From Flavobacteriaceae bacterium (GTDB lineage: Bacteria; Bacteroidota; Bacteroidia; Flavobacteriales; Flavobacteriaceae), in contig JABSPN010000032.1 in assembly GCA_013214425.1 (NCBI GenBank), forward strand, positions 1 through 15,150: a DNA stretch of 15,150 nt. Reading direction: 5' to 3'. A program made the position numbers and the translations under genes. The notes beneath the pieces are model-generated. The model did not search any database and was not told where the DNA came from. It worked only from the letters and a program-made list of their open reading frames with translations. This document shows, one piece after another, positions 1-7,645 of the stretch. Numbering within the stretch: position 1 is the first letter of the stretch; each line of letters begins with the position of its first letter.

Positions 1-653
1 GCAGAGATCCCAATAAAGAACCTATTTCTAGAGGAGTCCCAATGAGTAAAGCCTTACAAGAGGAAACACTTTTGGCCTTTAAAATGAATGGAGAAGATAT
101 TCCTTTAGCTCATGGTTATCCGCTTCGATTAGTAGCTGGAGGATGGCCAGCTTCAGCCTCGGGAAAATGGGTGAACAGACTAAGTATAAGAAACATCGTT
201 CATGACGGAACCAAAATGACCGGAAAAGCCTATCGTGTTCCTTGTGAATCTGTTGCTCCGGGTGAAAAAGTAAAGGTTGAAGACATGTGTATTATTGAAT
301 CAATGCCTGTCAAGTCTTTAATTACCTATCCTAAATCAGGAGCCATTATCAATAAAGGTAAAAAACTTCAAATAAGAGGACATGCCTGGGCAGGTGAAAG
401 AGCCGTGACTAAAATGCATTACTCTATAGATTTTGGCGCTACATGGAAAAGTTGTTCGGTAACTCAACCAGCTAATCGTTTGGCCTGGCAACATTTCTCA
501 GCCTCAGTAGATTTTCCTAAAAAAGGGTATTATGAAGTTTGGTCAAAGGCAACAGACGATAATGGTATTAGTCAACCTATGTTATTACCTGGTTGGAATC
601 CTAAAGGATATTTAAATAATGCTTGTCACAGAATCGCCATCAAAGTAACGTAA
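1..653 (+). CDS. sorA: Sulfite dehydrogenase/oxidase molybdenum subunit (SorA-like), 5' end outside the window
   Basis: This is the 3' part of a sulfite oxidase-family gene. The frame is open to the window edge, and the codons before the ATG at 42 (…EPISRGVP) continue the family's pre-dimerisation segment, so that ATG is an internal methionine. Counting from it, HGYPLRLV (24-31) and GKWVNRL (41-47) match the end of the molybdopterin-binding fold. Residues about 90-200 form the Mo-cofactor dimerisation domain, with ITYPKSG, IRGHAWAGE, SIDFGATWK and a closing WNPKGYLNN. The family oxidises sulfite to sulfate in the periplasm and passes electrons to a c-type cytochrome, which fits the next gene, 4 bp downstream. 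The catalytic cysteine and any signal peptide would lie upstream and cannot be checked. The family is clear; sulfite as the substrate is inferred from family and neighbours. Confidence 0.85.
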   Translation, partial: RDPNKEPISRGVPMSKALQEETLLAFKMNGEDIPLAHGYPLRLVAGGWPASASGKWVNRLSIRNIVHDGTKMTGKAYRVPCESVAPGEKVKVEDMCIIESMPVKSLITYPKSGAIINKGKKLQIRGHAWAGERAVTKMHYSIDFGATWKSCSVTQPANRLAWQHFSASVDFPKKGYYEVWSKATDDNGISQPMLLPGWNPKGYLNNACHRIAIKVT

Positions 654-657
654 GCGC

Positions 658-1131
658 ATGTCTAAAGAGGTTGAATTTCAAGATCAGGTCAAAACAATAT
701 ATCGATACATCACCCTTTTTGGTTGTTTGATTGGATTGTTTCTTGTGATGCTTATTTACCTTATGATAGATCCAACTTTATCGAGTTTTGAAGAGGACGA
801 AGAGGAACAGCAAGAACTTGTCGAAATTGAAGATTTAGATAAAATTGAAAATGGTATTCACCTGGCTACTGGATTTGTTCAAGGAGAAGGACTGCAACAA
901 GTCATAAATAACTGTACTAATTGTCATTCTTCTCAATTGGTTATTCAAAACAGGATGACTAAAGAACGCTGGGAAGCCACCATAGTATGGATGCAGGAAA
1001 CGCAGAATTTATGGGATTTAGGTGATAATCACGAGACTATTGTAAAATATTTGGCTACCTATTATGCTCCTGAAGACAAAGGAAGACGTGAAAATTTAAA
1101 CAATATTGAATGGTATGAACTGGAAGACTAA
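658..1131 (+). CDS. sorB: Membrane-anchored cytochrome c, SorB-like electron acceptor
   Basis: A 157-residue protein with one membrane helix (about 18-37). A strongly acidic linker follows (44-64, rich in Glu and Asp), then a small c-type haem domain with the attachment motif CTNCH at 86-90. The stretch RWEATIVWMQ (104-113) matches the helix after the haem site in SorB-type sulfite dehydrogenase cytochromes. M100 and M112 are candidate axial ligands, and I cannot decide between them. The hydrophobic N-terminus has no evident cleavage site, so the haem domain is probably tethered on the periplasmic side of the inner membrane. It starts 4 bp after the molybdenum subunit and most likely takes electrons from it. 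The SorB name rests on this arrangement and the short haem domain; another monohaem cytochrome with the same role is possible. Confidence 0.75.
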   Translation: MSKEVEFQDQVKTIYRYITLFGCLIGLFLVMLIYLMIDPTLSSFEEDEEEQQELVEIEDLDKIENGIHLATGFVQGEGLQQVINNCTNCHSSQLVIQNRMTKERWEATIVWMQETQNLWDLGDNHETIVKYLATYYAPEDKGRRENLNNIEWYELED

Positions 1132-2053
1132 CATCATCACAATCATAGTCTTATTTTTTGTTTCCTGTGGAAAAGAAAAAGAGACTGAAACGATAGAAAA
1201 AGAAACTAAATCTTTTTCAGGATTAGTTCATACAGCAGATCTTGATAGAGAATTTGATGGATCTTCGATTAAATTCATCGACTTCAGTAATAAAGAAACT
1301 TATTTAAAAGCTCATTTACCTGATGCGATCCACTTAACAAGAGCTGATATTGAAACCACCTCATATCCTTACAAAGGAATGAGGATTGAAAAAAAAGACT
1401 TAGAAAAACTGCTTAGCAATCTCGGTATTAAAAATGAAGATACTATTATTGTATATGACGACAATAGCTCGGTGAATGCTGCTCGTTTTTGGTGGGTTAT
1501 GAAAAGCTACGGATTTGACAATATCGCCATTCTCAACGGAGGTATCAAAGCCTGGGAAAACGACAATAGATTTACCAGCAACAGTACTCCAAAACAGGAA
1601 AAATCTGACTTTATTTTTCCTGAACAAGAATTTACAGGCTTGGCGACTAAAAAAGATGTCACAGCATCATTAAACAATGCTAACGCTTATATAATTGACA
1701 CTCGTACTGCTGATGAATATTCAGGAAAAAGACAAAAAAAAGGTGCTTTCAGAGCTGGTAGAATTCCGAAAAGCACCTTTATAGATTGGGTAAATGCGAT
1801 TGATTATGAAGACAGTCAACTCTTCAAATCAAAAGCAGAATTAGAAAAAATATACAACACAAAAGGTTGGTCTACTGATCATGAAATTATAGCCTATTGC
1901 CATACAGGCGTACGTTCTGCTCATACTTATTTTGTATTGACTGAGCTACTGGGATATAAAAATGTGAAAAATTATGACGGTTCCTGGTCAGAATGGAGTT
2001 ATTTTAACGACTTACCAATTAGTAAGGATAGTATCACTCGTTTAAACAAGTAG
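1115..2053 (+). CDS. Two-domain rhodanese (thiosulfate/3-mercaptopyruvate sulfurtransferase-like) lipoprotein
   Basis: A 312-residue tandem rhodanese. The N-terminus MNWKTN plus a hydrophobic stretch ends in the lipobox FVSC (lipid cysteine 18), so it is probably a periplasmic lipoprotein. Domain 1 (about 35-150) has the usual NGGIKAW end, but its loop reads YDDNSS without a cysteine, as in the inactive half of the family. Domain 2 (about 172-302) carries the catalytic loop CHTGVR with C262 and the family's YDGSWSEW ending. Such enzymes move sulfane sulfur and can release sulfite from thiosulfate, which the preceding sulfite dehydrogenase could then oxidise. I chose ATG 1115, which overlaps the cytochrome gene by 17 bp. 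A TTG at 1106 is in frame, but the ATG gives a cleaner lipoprotein signal. The physiological sulfur donor is not shown by sequence. Confidence 0.85.
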   Translation: MNWKTNIITIIVLFFVSCGKEKETETIEKETKSFSGLVHTADLDREFDGSSIKFIDFSNKETYLKAHLPDAIHLTRADIETTSYPYKGMRIEKKDLEKLLSNLGIKNEDTIIVYDDNSSVNAARFWWVMKSYGFDNIAILNGGIKAWENDNRFTSNSTPKQEKSDFIFPEQEFTGLATKKDVTASLNNANAYIIDTRTADEYSGKRQKKGAFRAGRIPKSTFIDWVNAIDYEDSQLFKSKAELEKIYNTKGWSTDHEIIAYCHTGVRSAHTYFVLTELLGYKNVKNYDGSWSEWSYFNDLPISKDSITRLNK

Positions 2054-2056
2054 CAA

Positions 2057-2929
2057 ATGGAATATTTAGATGCATTTTATAAAGCCTTTTTAGGATCGGT
2101 AAATTGGACCTGGAAATCTATCTTATTTGATGTACCCTGGTATAATAATTTTTTCTGGGGCTTGGTTGTAATTTCCCTTTTGATATGGCTATTGGAAATC
2201 GCATTTCCTTGGAGAAAAACCCAATCTATCTTTAGAAAAGACTTTTGGATGGACGGTTTCTATATGTTTTTTAATTTTTTCGTTTTCTCAATTGCCATCA
2301 GCGGGTTTTACAAAATTCTTGGAATGCTATTCGGTGAAGTAGGTCTAACCTCTAAAAGCTTTGCCTTAATTGATACGTCTGGATTACCTATCTGGGTTCA
2401 ATTGGTCATCTTTTTTATCTTATTGGATTTTGTACAGTGGTTTACCCATATCTTATTACATAAATATGAATTCTTATGGCGCTTCCATAAAGTGCATCAT
2501 TCAGTAAAAGAAATGGGATTTGCTGCCCATCTTCGCTATCATTGGATGGAAAATTTATTTTACAAACCCTTAAAGACTGTCGGTGTGATGGTTTTAGGTG
2601 GGTTCGAGCCTGAACATGCCTATATTGTACATTTCTTAGCCATTACCATTGGACATTTCAATCATTCTAATATCAAGATTACCTGGGGGCCGTTAAAATA
2701 CATTTTCAATAACCCAGTGATGCATTTATATCACCATGCTTACACTCTTCCAGAAGGAAAGTTTGGAGTAAACTTTGGAATCAGTTTAAGTGTATGGGAT
2801 TATCTGTTTAAAACCAACTACATTCCAGAGGATAGCGGAACCATTCTTTTAGGCTTCGAAAAAGACGAAGAATTTCCCAAAACTTTCTGGAAACAAATAG
2901 GTTATGGCTTTTTCAAATCAAAGAAATGA
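2057..2929 (+). CDS. Fatty acid hydroxylase/sterol desaturase superfamily membrane protein
   Basis: A 290-residue integral membrane protein with hydrophobic segments at about 31-50, 66-90, 112-130 and 175-197. It carries the histidine clusters of the non-haem di-iron fatty acid hydroxylase family: HILLH (131-135), HKVHH (144-148), HLRYH (158-162), HFNH (200-203) and HLYHH (223-227). The late motif VNFGISLSVWDYLF is also typical. The family hydroxylates or desaturates lipids, sterols or carotenoids at the membrane. It starts 3 bp after the rhodanese stop, so it is almost certainly cotranscribed with the sulfur genes, although no family role links the two. The substrate cannot be read from the sequence. 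All expected histidines are present, so the enzyme is probably active. Confidence 0.85.
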   Translation: MEYLDAFYKAFLGSVNWTWKSILFDVPWYNNFFWGLVVISLLIWLLEIAFPWRKTQSIFRKDFWMDGFYMFFNFFVFSIAISGFYKILGMLFGEVGLTSKSFALIDTSGLPIWVQLVIFFILLDFVQWFTHILLHKYEFLWRFHKVHHSVKEMGFAAHLRYHWMENLFYKPLKTVGVMVLGGFEPEHAYIVHFLAITIGHFNHSNIKITWGPLKYIFNNPVMHLYHHAYTLPEGKFGVNFGISLSVWDYLFKTNYIPEDSGTILLGFEKDEEFPKTFWKQIGYGFFKSKK

Positions 2930-2968
2930 CCTTAATTTCAAGATCGAATGTTAATTTAAAAATCAAGC

Positions 2969-3012
2969 TTAACACCTTACCCATAGTGGGTTTAAAAACC
3001 TAGTGTTTTTAT
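2969..3012 (+). terminator. Possible weak terminator after the sulfur operon
   Basis: About 40 bp past the last operon stop, AACAC (2971-2975) can pair with GTGTT (3003-3007) around an inner ACCC/GGGT hairpin (2979-2982 with 2988-2991, loop ATAGT). The T-run 3006-3010 follows. The structure has internal loops and few GC pairs, so it is only a candidate. It does sit where the operon should end. Confidence 0.35.
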
Positions 3013-3029
3013 CGACTATTTTATCAGAA

Positions 3030-3119
3030 AACATTTAGTTAATCTAACGATTTTCTACTTAACATTTAGCTAACATAATCATCAACTACGTTTAACTTCA
3101 GAATAACACAGTGTTTACA
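3030..3119 (+). promoter_or_regulatory. Array of 11-bp-phased TTAACA-like direct repeats (candidate Pho-box-type operator)
   Basis: Hexamers TTAACA (3059-3064), CTAACA (3070-3075), TTAACT (3092-3097), ATAACA (3103-3108) and TTTACA (3114-3119) occupy five of six consecutive 11-bp registers; only the register at 3081 is degenerate. In addition, AACATTTAG(T/C)TAA occurs twice, at 3030 and 3061, and the 18-bp copies match at 15 positions. The form TTAACA-N5-CTAACA matches the known Bacillus PhoP binding pattern and the 11-bp repeat layout of E. coli PhoB boxes. The array ends 40 bp before the TonB receptor start. A possible -7 element TTGTTTTG (3129-3136, one mismatch to TAnnTTTG) lies 9 bp after it. 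The array is seen directly; the regulator is inferred. Confidence 0.55.
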
Positions 3120-3159
3120 GAAAGTCCTTTGTTTTGCTGAAAAATTATAACACGTAGTA

Positions 3160-5970
3160 ATGAGCATTAAAAAAATATATTTGTTTACGGTTTTTACCTT
3201 ATTGGCAGTTTTATCTTATTCACAGACTGCTACCGTTAAGGGTCAGGTTATGGACGGTGAACTAGATGGTGAAGAAGGATTAATCCAAGCCACAATTGTT
3301 GTTAAAGACACAACAACAGGTACAACAACAGATTTCGATGGAAATTATTCTATGGAATTTGACGCTGGTACTTATACGCTTGTTTTTAGTTTTGTTGGTT
3401 ATGAAGCTCTAGAAGAAACAGTAACATTGACTCCAGGACAGGTTTTAGAAGTTAATAAAACCTTATTCCCTAATTCATTAGAAGAAGTTGTTGTAACGGC
3501 TACTAAAAATAATAATAATGAAAGCAAGAACAGCACACTTAAAGATCAGCAAAAAAGTGAGGTAATTAAAGAATCTATTGGTTCTGAAGAAATGGCTGAA
3601 AAAGCAGTTAGTGATGCAGGAGATGCTGTGGCTAAAATTGCTGGTGTTTCTAAACAAGAAGGAAGCAGTAATGTATTTGTTCGTGGTTTAGGAGATCGTT
3701 ACTTAAATACGACTTTAAATGGTTTAACATTACCTTCCAACGACATCAATAAAAAGAATATTGATTTAAACTTATTTCCAACAGATGTCATTTCTAATGT
3801 AGGAATTAGTAAAGCGTATGCTGCTCAATTTTATGGAGACTTCGCAGCTGGTAATGTAGACATCACCTCTAAAGATTATACTGGAAAAGGATTTTTCGAT
3901 GCCACTATCAATACAGGATTTAACACTAGAGCAATCGGACAAAGTTTCGTAAAGAGTGAAGGAACTGGAAGCATTGGTTATTATACAAGAAACGAACACA
4001 ATCCGTTTGCAGTAATTTTATCAAACGAGGTTGATCCTGTAAATGGAGGAACTCCAATCAATACTGGAATTTCTTTAGTAGGAGGTAAATCATATAAATT
4101 CGGAGAAGAGTCAAGATTAAGCTTCTTTGTAACGGGATCTTTTGAAAACGGATACCAATATCAAAAAGGACAAATTGTAGATTACACCAACACACTTAAC
4201 AAAGCTTTCCCTGTTTCTGAAATCTTTAAATACGGAACAACTACAACAGCAATGGGAAGCGTTGTGTATAAAGTGAATTCTCAAAATAAATTCAAATTCA
4301 ACAGTATTTATTTAAATAGTTCTACAGATCAGGTTGGATTCTATGGTGCAGAAGGAAACGGTACAAACAGGGATGCGATTCAAAATACTGATTCTGGGTT
4401 CTTCCAACAAAACATTCAGTTTAATCAGGATCAGATTTTTGTAAACCAATTAATTGGTGAACACGAAATAAACGAAAAGTCAACTTTCGATTGGGCATTA
4501 GGATACAATAATGTCTTATCTGTTGAACCAGACAGAAAGCGTTTCAGTATTGAAAACTATGACTTAGCATTAGATGATGACACAACAACAAATCCTGTAT
4601 TCTTTACGAACAACCGTTTCGATAACCAACGTTATTTTCAGGATATAGAAGACAATGAGGTAACAAGTAGAGTAAACTTCGCTCATGAGTTCACTGAAAA
4701 AGTAACATTAAACGTTGGGTTTAACGGACGATTCAAAGAAAGAAGATTCGAAAACATTCGTTATGGATATGAAATCATCGATCCGTTAATGCCAATCACT
4801 GACGTGAATAACTTAAATGCGATTTTTGACAGAAGTAACTTCGGAGTGTTATACAACACCTTTGTTTTCAATCCAATTGCACCAGATTTAGGAATCACAG
4901 GAACGAATTTCCCTGGATTATTAGAAAACCAATATACAGGTAAATTGAACATTTTTGCTGGATATGCTTCTGGGGAGTTCAAGTTAGGAAAAGACCAAAA
5001 GTGGTTATTAGTTCCAGGAATTAGAGTGGAAACCTTTGATCAAAACATCACGTATGATGTAATCAATTTATCACCAACAGATCCTGGATTTAGAGAAACT
5101 ACTGAGACTTTATTCTTACCAAGTTTCAACTTAAAGTATACACTTAAGGAAGATCAAAACTTACGTTTTGCTTTCAGTAACACGGTTTCATTCCCAGAAT
5201 TTAAAGAGGTTGCACCATTTGTATATGAAGGTGTTGCGCAAAGAACTGGAGGAAACCCAGATTTATTAGGAGGAAACGGTGGAGAGGCTTACTCTAAAAT
5301 TTACAACTTAGATGTAAAGTATGAGTGGTTCTTTAACAAAGGTGAAATTTTCTCAATCGGAGCTTTCGCAAAAGAAATTCACGACCCGGTAAACTTAGTC
5401 ATCGCAAACGATGCTACAGGTACACAACGTTACTTTAGAACTGGAGACAAGGCGTCTATCTTCGGAGTAGAAGTTGAAGCTAGAAAAGTATTGGCTACTT
5501 ATGTAGATGAAGACGGATTAGAAGAGCCTAAATTCACAGCTGGATTAAATGCTACTTACATGCATACAGAACAAGATTTAAGAAGTTCTACCGGTTTATT
5601 TACCTCGACATTAGACAGAACAGATGAGTTACAAGGAGCTTCTCCTTTTATCGTAAATGCCGATGTAAGCTATACACCTTCATTTGGAAATTATAAACCA
5701 ATCGCCAACTTAGTATTCACTTATTTCTCTGATAGAATCTTCGCATTAGGTTCTGGTCAGTTAGGAAACAAAATAGAAAAGGGAGTTCCAACTTTAGATT
5801 TCATCTGGAAAAACGAATTAAAAGAAAATATGGAGCTGAATTTCACTGCTAAAAACTTATTAGATCCTAGTATTGAAATTATCAGAGAAGGTACCGCTCA
5901 AGGAGATATAACACTTTCTGAATACAAAAGAGGAATCAATTTCGGATTACAATTCAAATACAACTTTTAA
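3160..5970 (+). CDS. TonB-dependent outer membrane receptor with N-terminal carboxypeptidase-regulatory-like domain
   Basis: A 936-residue receptor with a signal peptide (about 1-21, ending SYSQ) and a carboxypeptidase D regulatory-like beta domain (about 24-103), as is common in Bacteroidota. A TonB-box-like EEVVVTAT follows (108-115), then a plug (about 130-240) with VFVRGLGDRYLNTTLNG and an LFPTDVISN segment, and a long 22-strand-type barrel ending in an aromatic residue (…FKYNF). The RGLGDRY plug signature is not that of SusC, and no SusD partner follows. Instead a beta-helix lipoprotein starts 42 bp downstream. Such receptors use TonB energy to import a substrate across the outer membrane. 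Here the upstream Pho-like repeats and the nearby phosphate transporter suggest phosphate or a phosphorylated compound, but this is inference. Codon use is very uniform (TTA, GGA), suggesting high expression. Confidence 0.9.
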   Translation: MSIKKIYLFTVFTLLAVLSYSQTATVKGQVMDGELDGEEGLIQATIVVKDTTTGTTTDFDGNYSMEFDAGTYTLVFSFVGYEALEETVTLTPGQVLEVNKTLFPNSLEEVVVTATKNNNNESKNSTLKDQQKSEVIKESIGSEEMAEKAVSDAGDAVAKIAGVSKQEGSSNVFVRGLGDRYLNTTLNGLTLPSNDINKKNIDLNLFPTDVISNVGISKAYAAQFYGDFAAGNVDITSKDYTGKGFFDATINTGFNTRAIGQSFVKSEGTGSIGYYTRNEHNPFAVILSNEVDPVNGGTPINTGISLVGGKSYKFGEESRLSFFVTGSFENGYQYQKGQIVDYTNTLNKAFPVSEIFKYGTTTTAMGSVVYKVNSQNKFKFNSIYLNSSTDQVGFYGAEGNGTNRDAIQNTDSGFFQQNIQFNQDQIFVNQLIGEHEINEKSTFDWALGYNNVLSVEPDRKRFSIENYDLALDDDTTTNPVFFTNNRFDNQRYFQDIEDNEVTSRVNFAHEFTEKVTLNVGFNGRFKERRFENIRYGYEIIDPLMPITDVNNLNAIFDRSNFGVLYNTFVFNPIAPDLGITGTNFPGLLENQYTGKLNIFAGYASGEFKLGKDQKWLLVPGIRVETFDQNITYDVINLSPTDPGFRETTETLFLPSFNLKYTLKEDQNLRFAFSNTVSFPEFKEVAPFVYEGVAQRTGGNPDLLGGNGGEAYSKIYNLDVKYEWFFNKGEIFSIGAFAKEIHDPVNLVIANDATGTQRYFRTGDKASIFGVEVEARKVLATYVDEDGLEEPKFTAGLNATYMHTEQDLRSSTGLFTSTLDRTDELQGASPFIVNADVSYTPSFGNYKPIANLVFTYFSDRIFALGSGQLGNKIEKGVPTLDFIWKNELKENMELNFTAKNLLDPSIEIIREGTAQGDITLSEYKRGINFGLQFKYNF

Positions 5971-6012
5971 TAAAAAATCAATCATTTAAGCACAATTAAA
6001 CTTTAAAAAATT

Positions 6013-7185
6013 ATGAAAAACAGATTTTTACTTACAGCGCTTTCTTTTGTAATGATTTTCATGTCTTGTAGTACAGATGATACTGCAGATGTAAATATTA
6101 CAGTTGACAATGGTGGAGGAAACAACTCTAACACAATCAATCTTTCAGGATTATACACAGAGGATTTAACTTTAGATCCAAACAATTCGTATACAATCAA
6201 CGGATCTTTAATCATGGGAGCTGGTACAACATTAACAGTTCCAGCTGGAATGACAGTGAATGCTTTAGCTGCCGGATCTGATGTATACTTAGCAATCTCT
6301 CAAGGTGCGAGAATCGTAGCTAATGGTACTGCTGCTAATCCAATCGTATTTACTTCTAACGCGACAAACCCTTCTGCAGGAGATTGGGGAGGATTAATCT
6401 TATTAGGTAGAGCTCCTGTAAACTCTGTTACTGGAACAGCTACTGCTACTTCGGAAATCGCTAGCTTACCATATGGTGGAAATGTTGCTAATGATGATTC
6501 AGGAATCTTGCGTTATGTGCGTGTTGAGTATTCAGGAGGTTCTGCTGACGGACAATCTGAAAACAACGGTATCTCTTTCTACGGAGTTGGAAACGGAACT
6601 ACTGTAGATTACGTGCAAGCTTTTGAAGGTTTAGATGACGGAATTGAGTTCTTTGGTGGAACTGTAAACGTTTCTAACGCTATCGTTGTAAATGCTCAAG
6701 ATGATTCAATCGACTGGACTGAAGGATATACTGGAACAATCACTAACGCTTATGTAAAGCATGGTGCCACTCACGATAAAGGAATTGAGGCTGACGGTTA
6801 TAACACTGACATAGGAAATAACTCAAACCCACTTTACTTCTCAGCTCCAACAGTAAATAACCTAACTATAGTAGGTTTAGGATCTGCTAACAGTAGTGAA
6901 GCTGTTCGTTTAAGAGCTGGAACTCAAGGAATCTTCAACAACGTATACTTACAAGGATACGGAGAAGGATTTGATCTTGATGGAGATAATGGAGCTAACC
7001 CAACAGGTGACGGTGTAGTAAACGATTTATTACAAGTTACTGACGTAACGTTTAACGATATTACATTAAATGTAAAGAATGACACTGATGTTGCATTCAC
7101 TGATGCTGATTTCTTTACAGGTGGAGGAAACGGAACGGCTACAGATGTTGCTACTTGGGGAGCAGGATGGGCAGTTGGATTATAA
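6013..7185 (+). CDS. Predicted surface lipoprotein with a right-handed beta-helix fold, partner of the TonB receptor
   Basis: A 390-residue protein with a lipoprotein signal (MKNRFLLTAL…, lipobox FMSC, lipid C19). The residues after the cysteine, STDDTAD, are acidic like the surface-export signals described for flavobacterial lipoproteins. From about 55 on it consists of short beta-strand coils rich in Gly, Asn, Thr and Val, such as INGSLIMGAGTTLTVPAGM and IEFFGGTVNVSNAIVVNAQDD, typical of parallel beta-helix proteins. Several DDG/DDS turns occur: LDDGIEFF at 207-214, DDSIDW at 230-235 and DLDGDNG at 321-327. It has no internal membrane segments and no type IX secretion tail. It lies 42 bp after the receptor and ends at a strong terminator, so the two form one transcription unit. 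It probably binds or processes the receptor's substrate outside the cell. No catalytic motif is recognised. Confidence 0.75.
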   Translation: MKNRFLLTALSFVMIFMSCSTDDTADVNITVDNGGGNNSNTINLSGLYTEDLTLDPNNSYTINGSLIMGAGTTLTVPAGMTVNALAAGSDVYLAISQGARIVANGTAANPIVFTSNATNPSAGDWGGLILLGRAPVNSVTGTATATSEIASLPYGGNVANDDSGILRYVRVEYSGGSADGQSENNGISFYGVGNGTTVDYVQAFEGLDDGIEFFGGTVNVSNAIVVNAQDDSIDWTEGYTGTITNAYVKHGATHDKGIEADGYNTDIGNNSNPLYFSAPTVNNLTIVGLGSANSSEAVRLRAGTQGIFNNVYLQGYGEGFDLDGDNGANPTGDGVVNDLLQVTDVTFNDITLNVKNDTDVAFTDADFFTGGGNGTATDVATWGAGWAVGL

Positions 7186-7199
7186 TAATTGAAATAGTC

Positions 7200-7240
7200 A
7201 CAATAAAAAAGGCTTCGCAATACGAAGCCTTTTTTATTGT
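7200..7240. terminator. Perfect bidirectional intrinsic terminator
   Basis: An 18-bp perfect stem: ACAATAAAAAAGGCTTCG (7200-7217) pairs with 7223-7240 around the loop CAATA. The GC-rich core GGCTTCG/CGAAGCC is flanked by A6 and T6, so it works for both directions. It ends the receptor/lipoprotein operon from the left and the - strand MORN-like gene from the right, whose stop is only 13 bp away. Confidence 0.93.
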
Positions 7241-7253
7241 ATCACTCTGAAAA

Positions 7254-7610
7254 TTAGTCTCTCGACGCAATTCTAGATTTGGTCCACACATTTACATTAT
7301 CAACTTTTTCGTTCTTATAGTCTACTTCGGTTAATGTGTTATCTGCACTCCAAAAGAACCATTTTCCAGTTTTCTTTCCATTGGTATAATTACCAATAGC
7401 TGTCTTTTTTCCGTTTACATCATAAGATGTCCATGTTCCTTCAAGTTTTCCTTCTTTGTTAAAGAAACCATGTTGTTTTACAACACCATTGTCATAATAA
7501 TATGTTGCCTCAACTTTATCTCCATCTTGTACAAAAGTATCTTGAGTTTCTTGAGCAAATCCAACTTGAACTGCGAAGAAGAAAACTATCATCATTACTA
7601 TCTTTCTCAT
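7254..7610 (-). CDS. Small secreted MORN-repeat-like protein
   Basis: A 118-residue protein with a clear signal peptide (MRKIVMMIVFFFAVQVGFAQ, cleavage near residue 19-20). The mature part is made of short repeats of the MORN-variant type: YYYDNGVVKQHGFFNKEGKLEG, GTWTSYDVNGKKTAIG and NYTNGKKTGKWFFW (about 37-88). Such repeats form beta hairpins and are often found in exported Bacteroidota proteins of unknown role. An in-frame ATG lies 27 bp upstream (7637), but starting there would put a charged segment (LKRLD) before the signal peptide. ATG 7610 also gives a normal short leader from the promoter at 7646-7676. The gene shares a terminator with the receptor operon and a control region with the phosphate transporter, so joint regulation is possible. 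Its function is unknown. Confidence 0.8.
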   Translation of the reverse strand: MRKIVMMIVFFFAVQVGFAQETQDTFVQDGDKVEATYYYDNGVVKQHGFFNKEGKLEGTWTSYDVNGKKTAIGNYTNGKKTGKWFFWSADNTLTEVDYKNEKVDNVNVWTKSRIASRD

Positions 7611-7645
7611 ATCTAATCTCTTTAATATTGTTAACATTTATAATA

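Noticed and set aside
1106..1114. TTG at 1106 as the rhodanese start
   Set aside because: The ATG at 1115 gives a better lipoprotein signal peptide, and TTG starts are uncommon.
6013..7185. Reading the beta-helix lipoprotein as a multidrug transporter or as a type IX secreted protein
   Set aside because: There are no membrane segments apart from the lipoprotein signal, and the C-terminus lacks a type IX sorting domain.
6924..7220. 98-codon open frame on the - strand over the end of the beta-helix lipoprotein gene
   Set aside because: It begins within the terminator hairpin and is antisense to a well-supported gene. The Ser/Pro/Thr-rich translation reflects GGA-rich codons on the other strand.
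7254..7610. MORN-like protein as an antitoxin of a toxin-antitoxin pair
   Set aside because: Some MORN-variant proteins carry that label in databases, but this one has a signal peptide and no toxin partner beside it.
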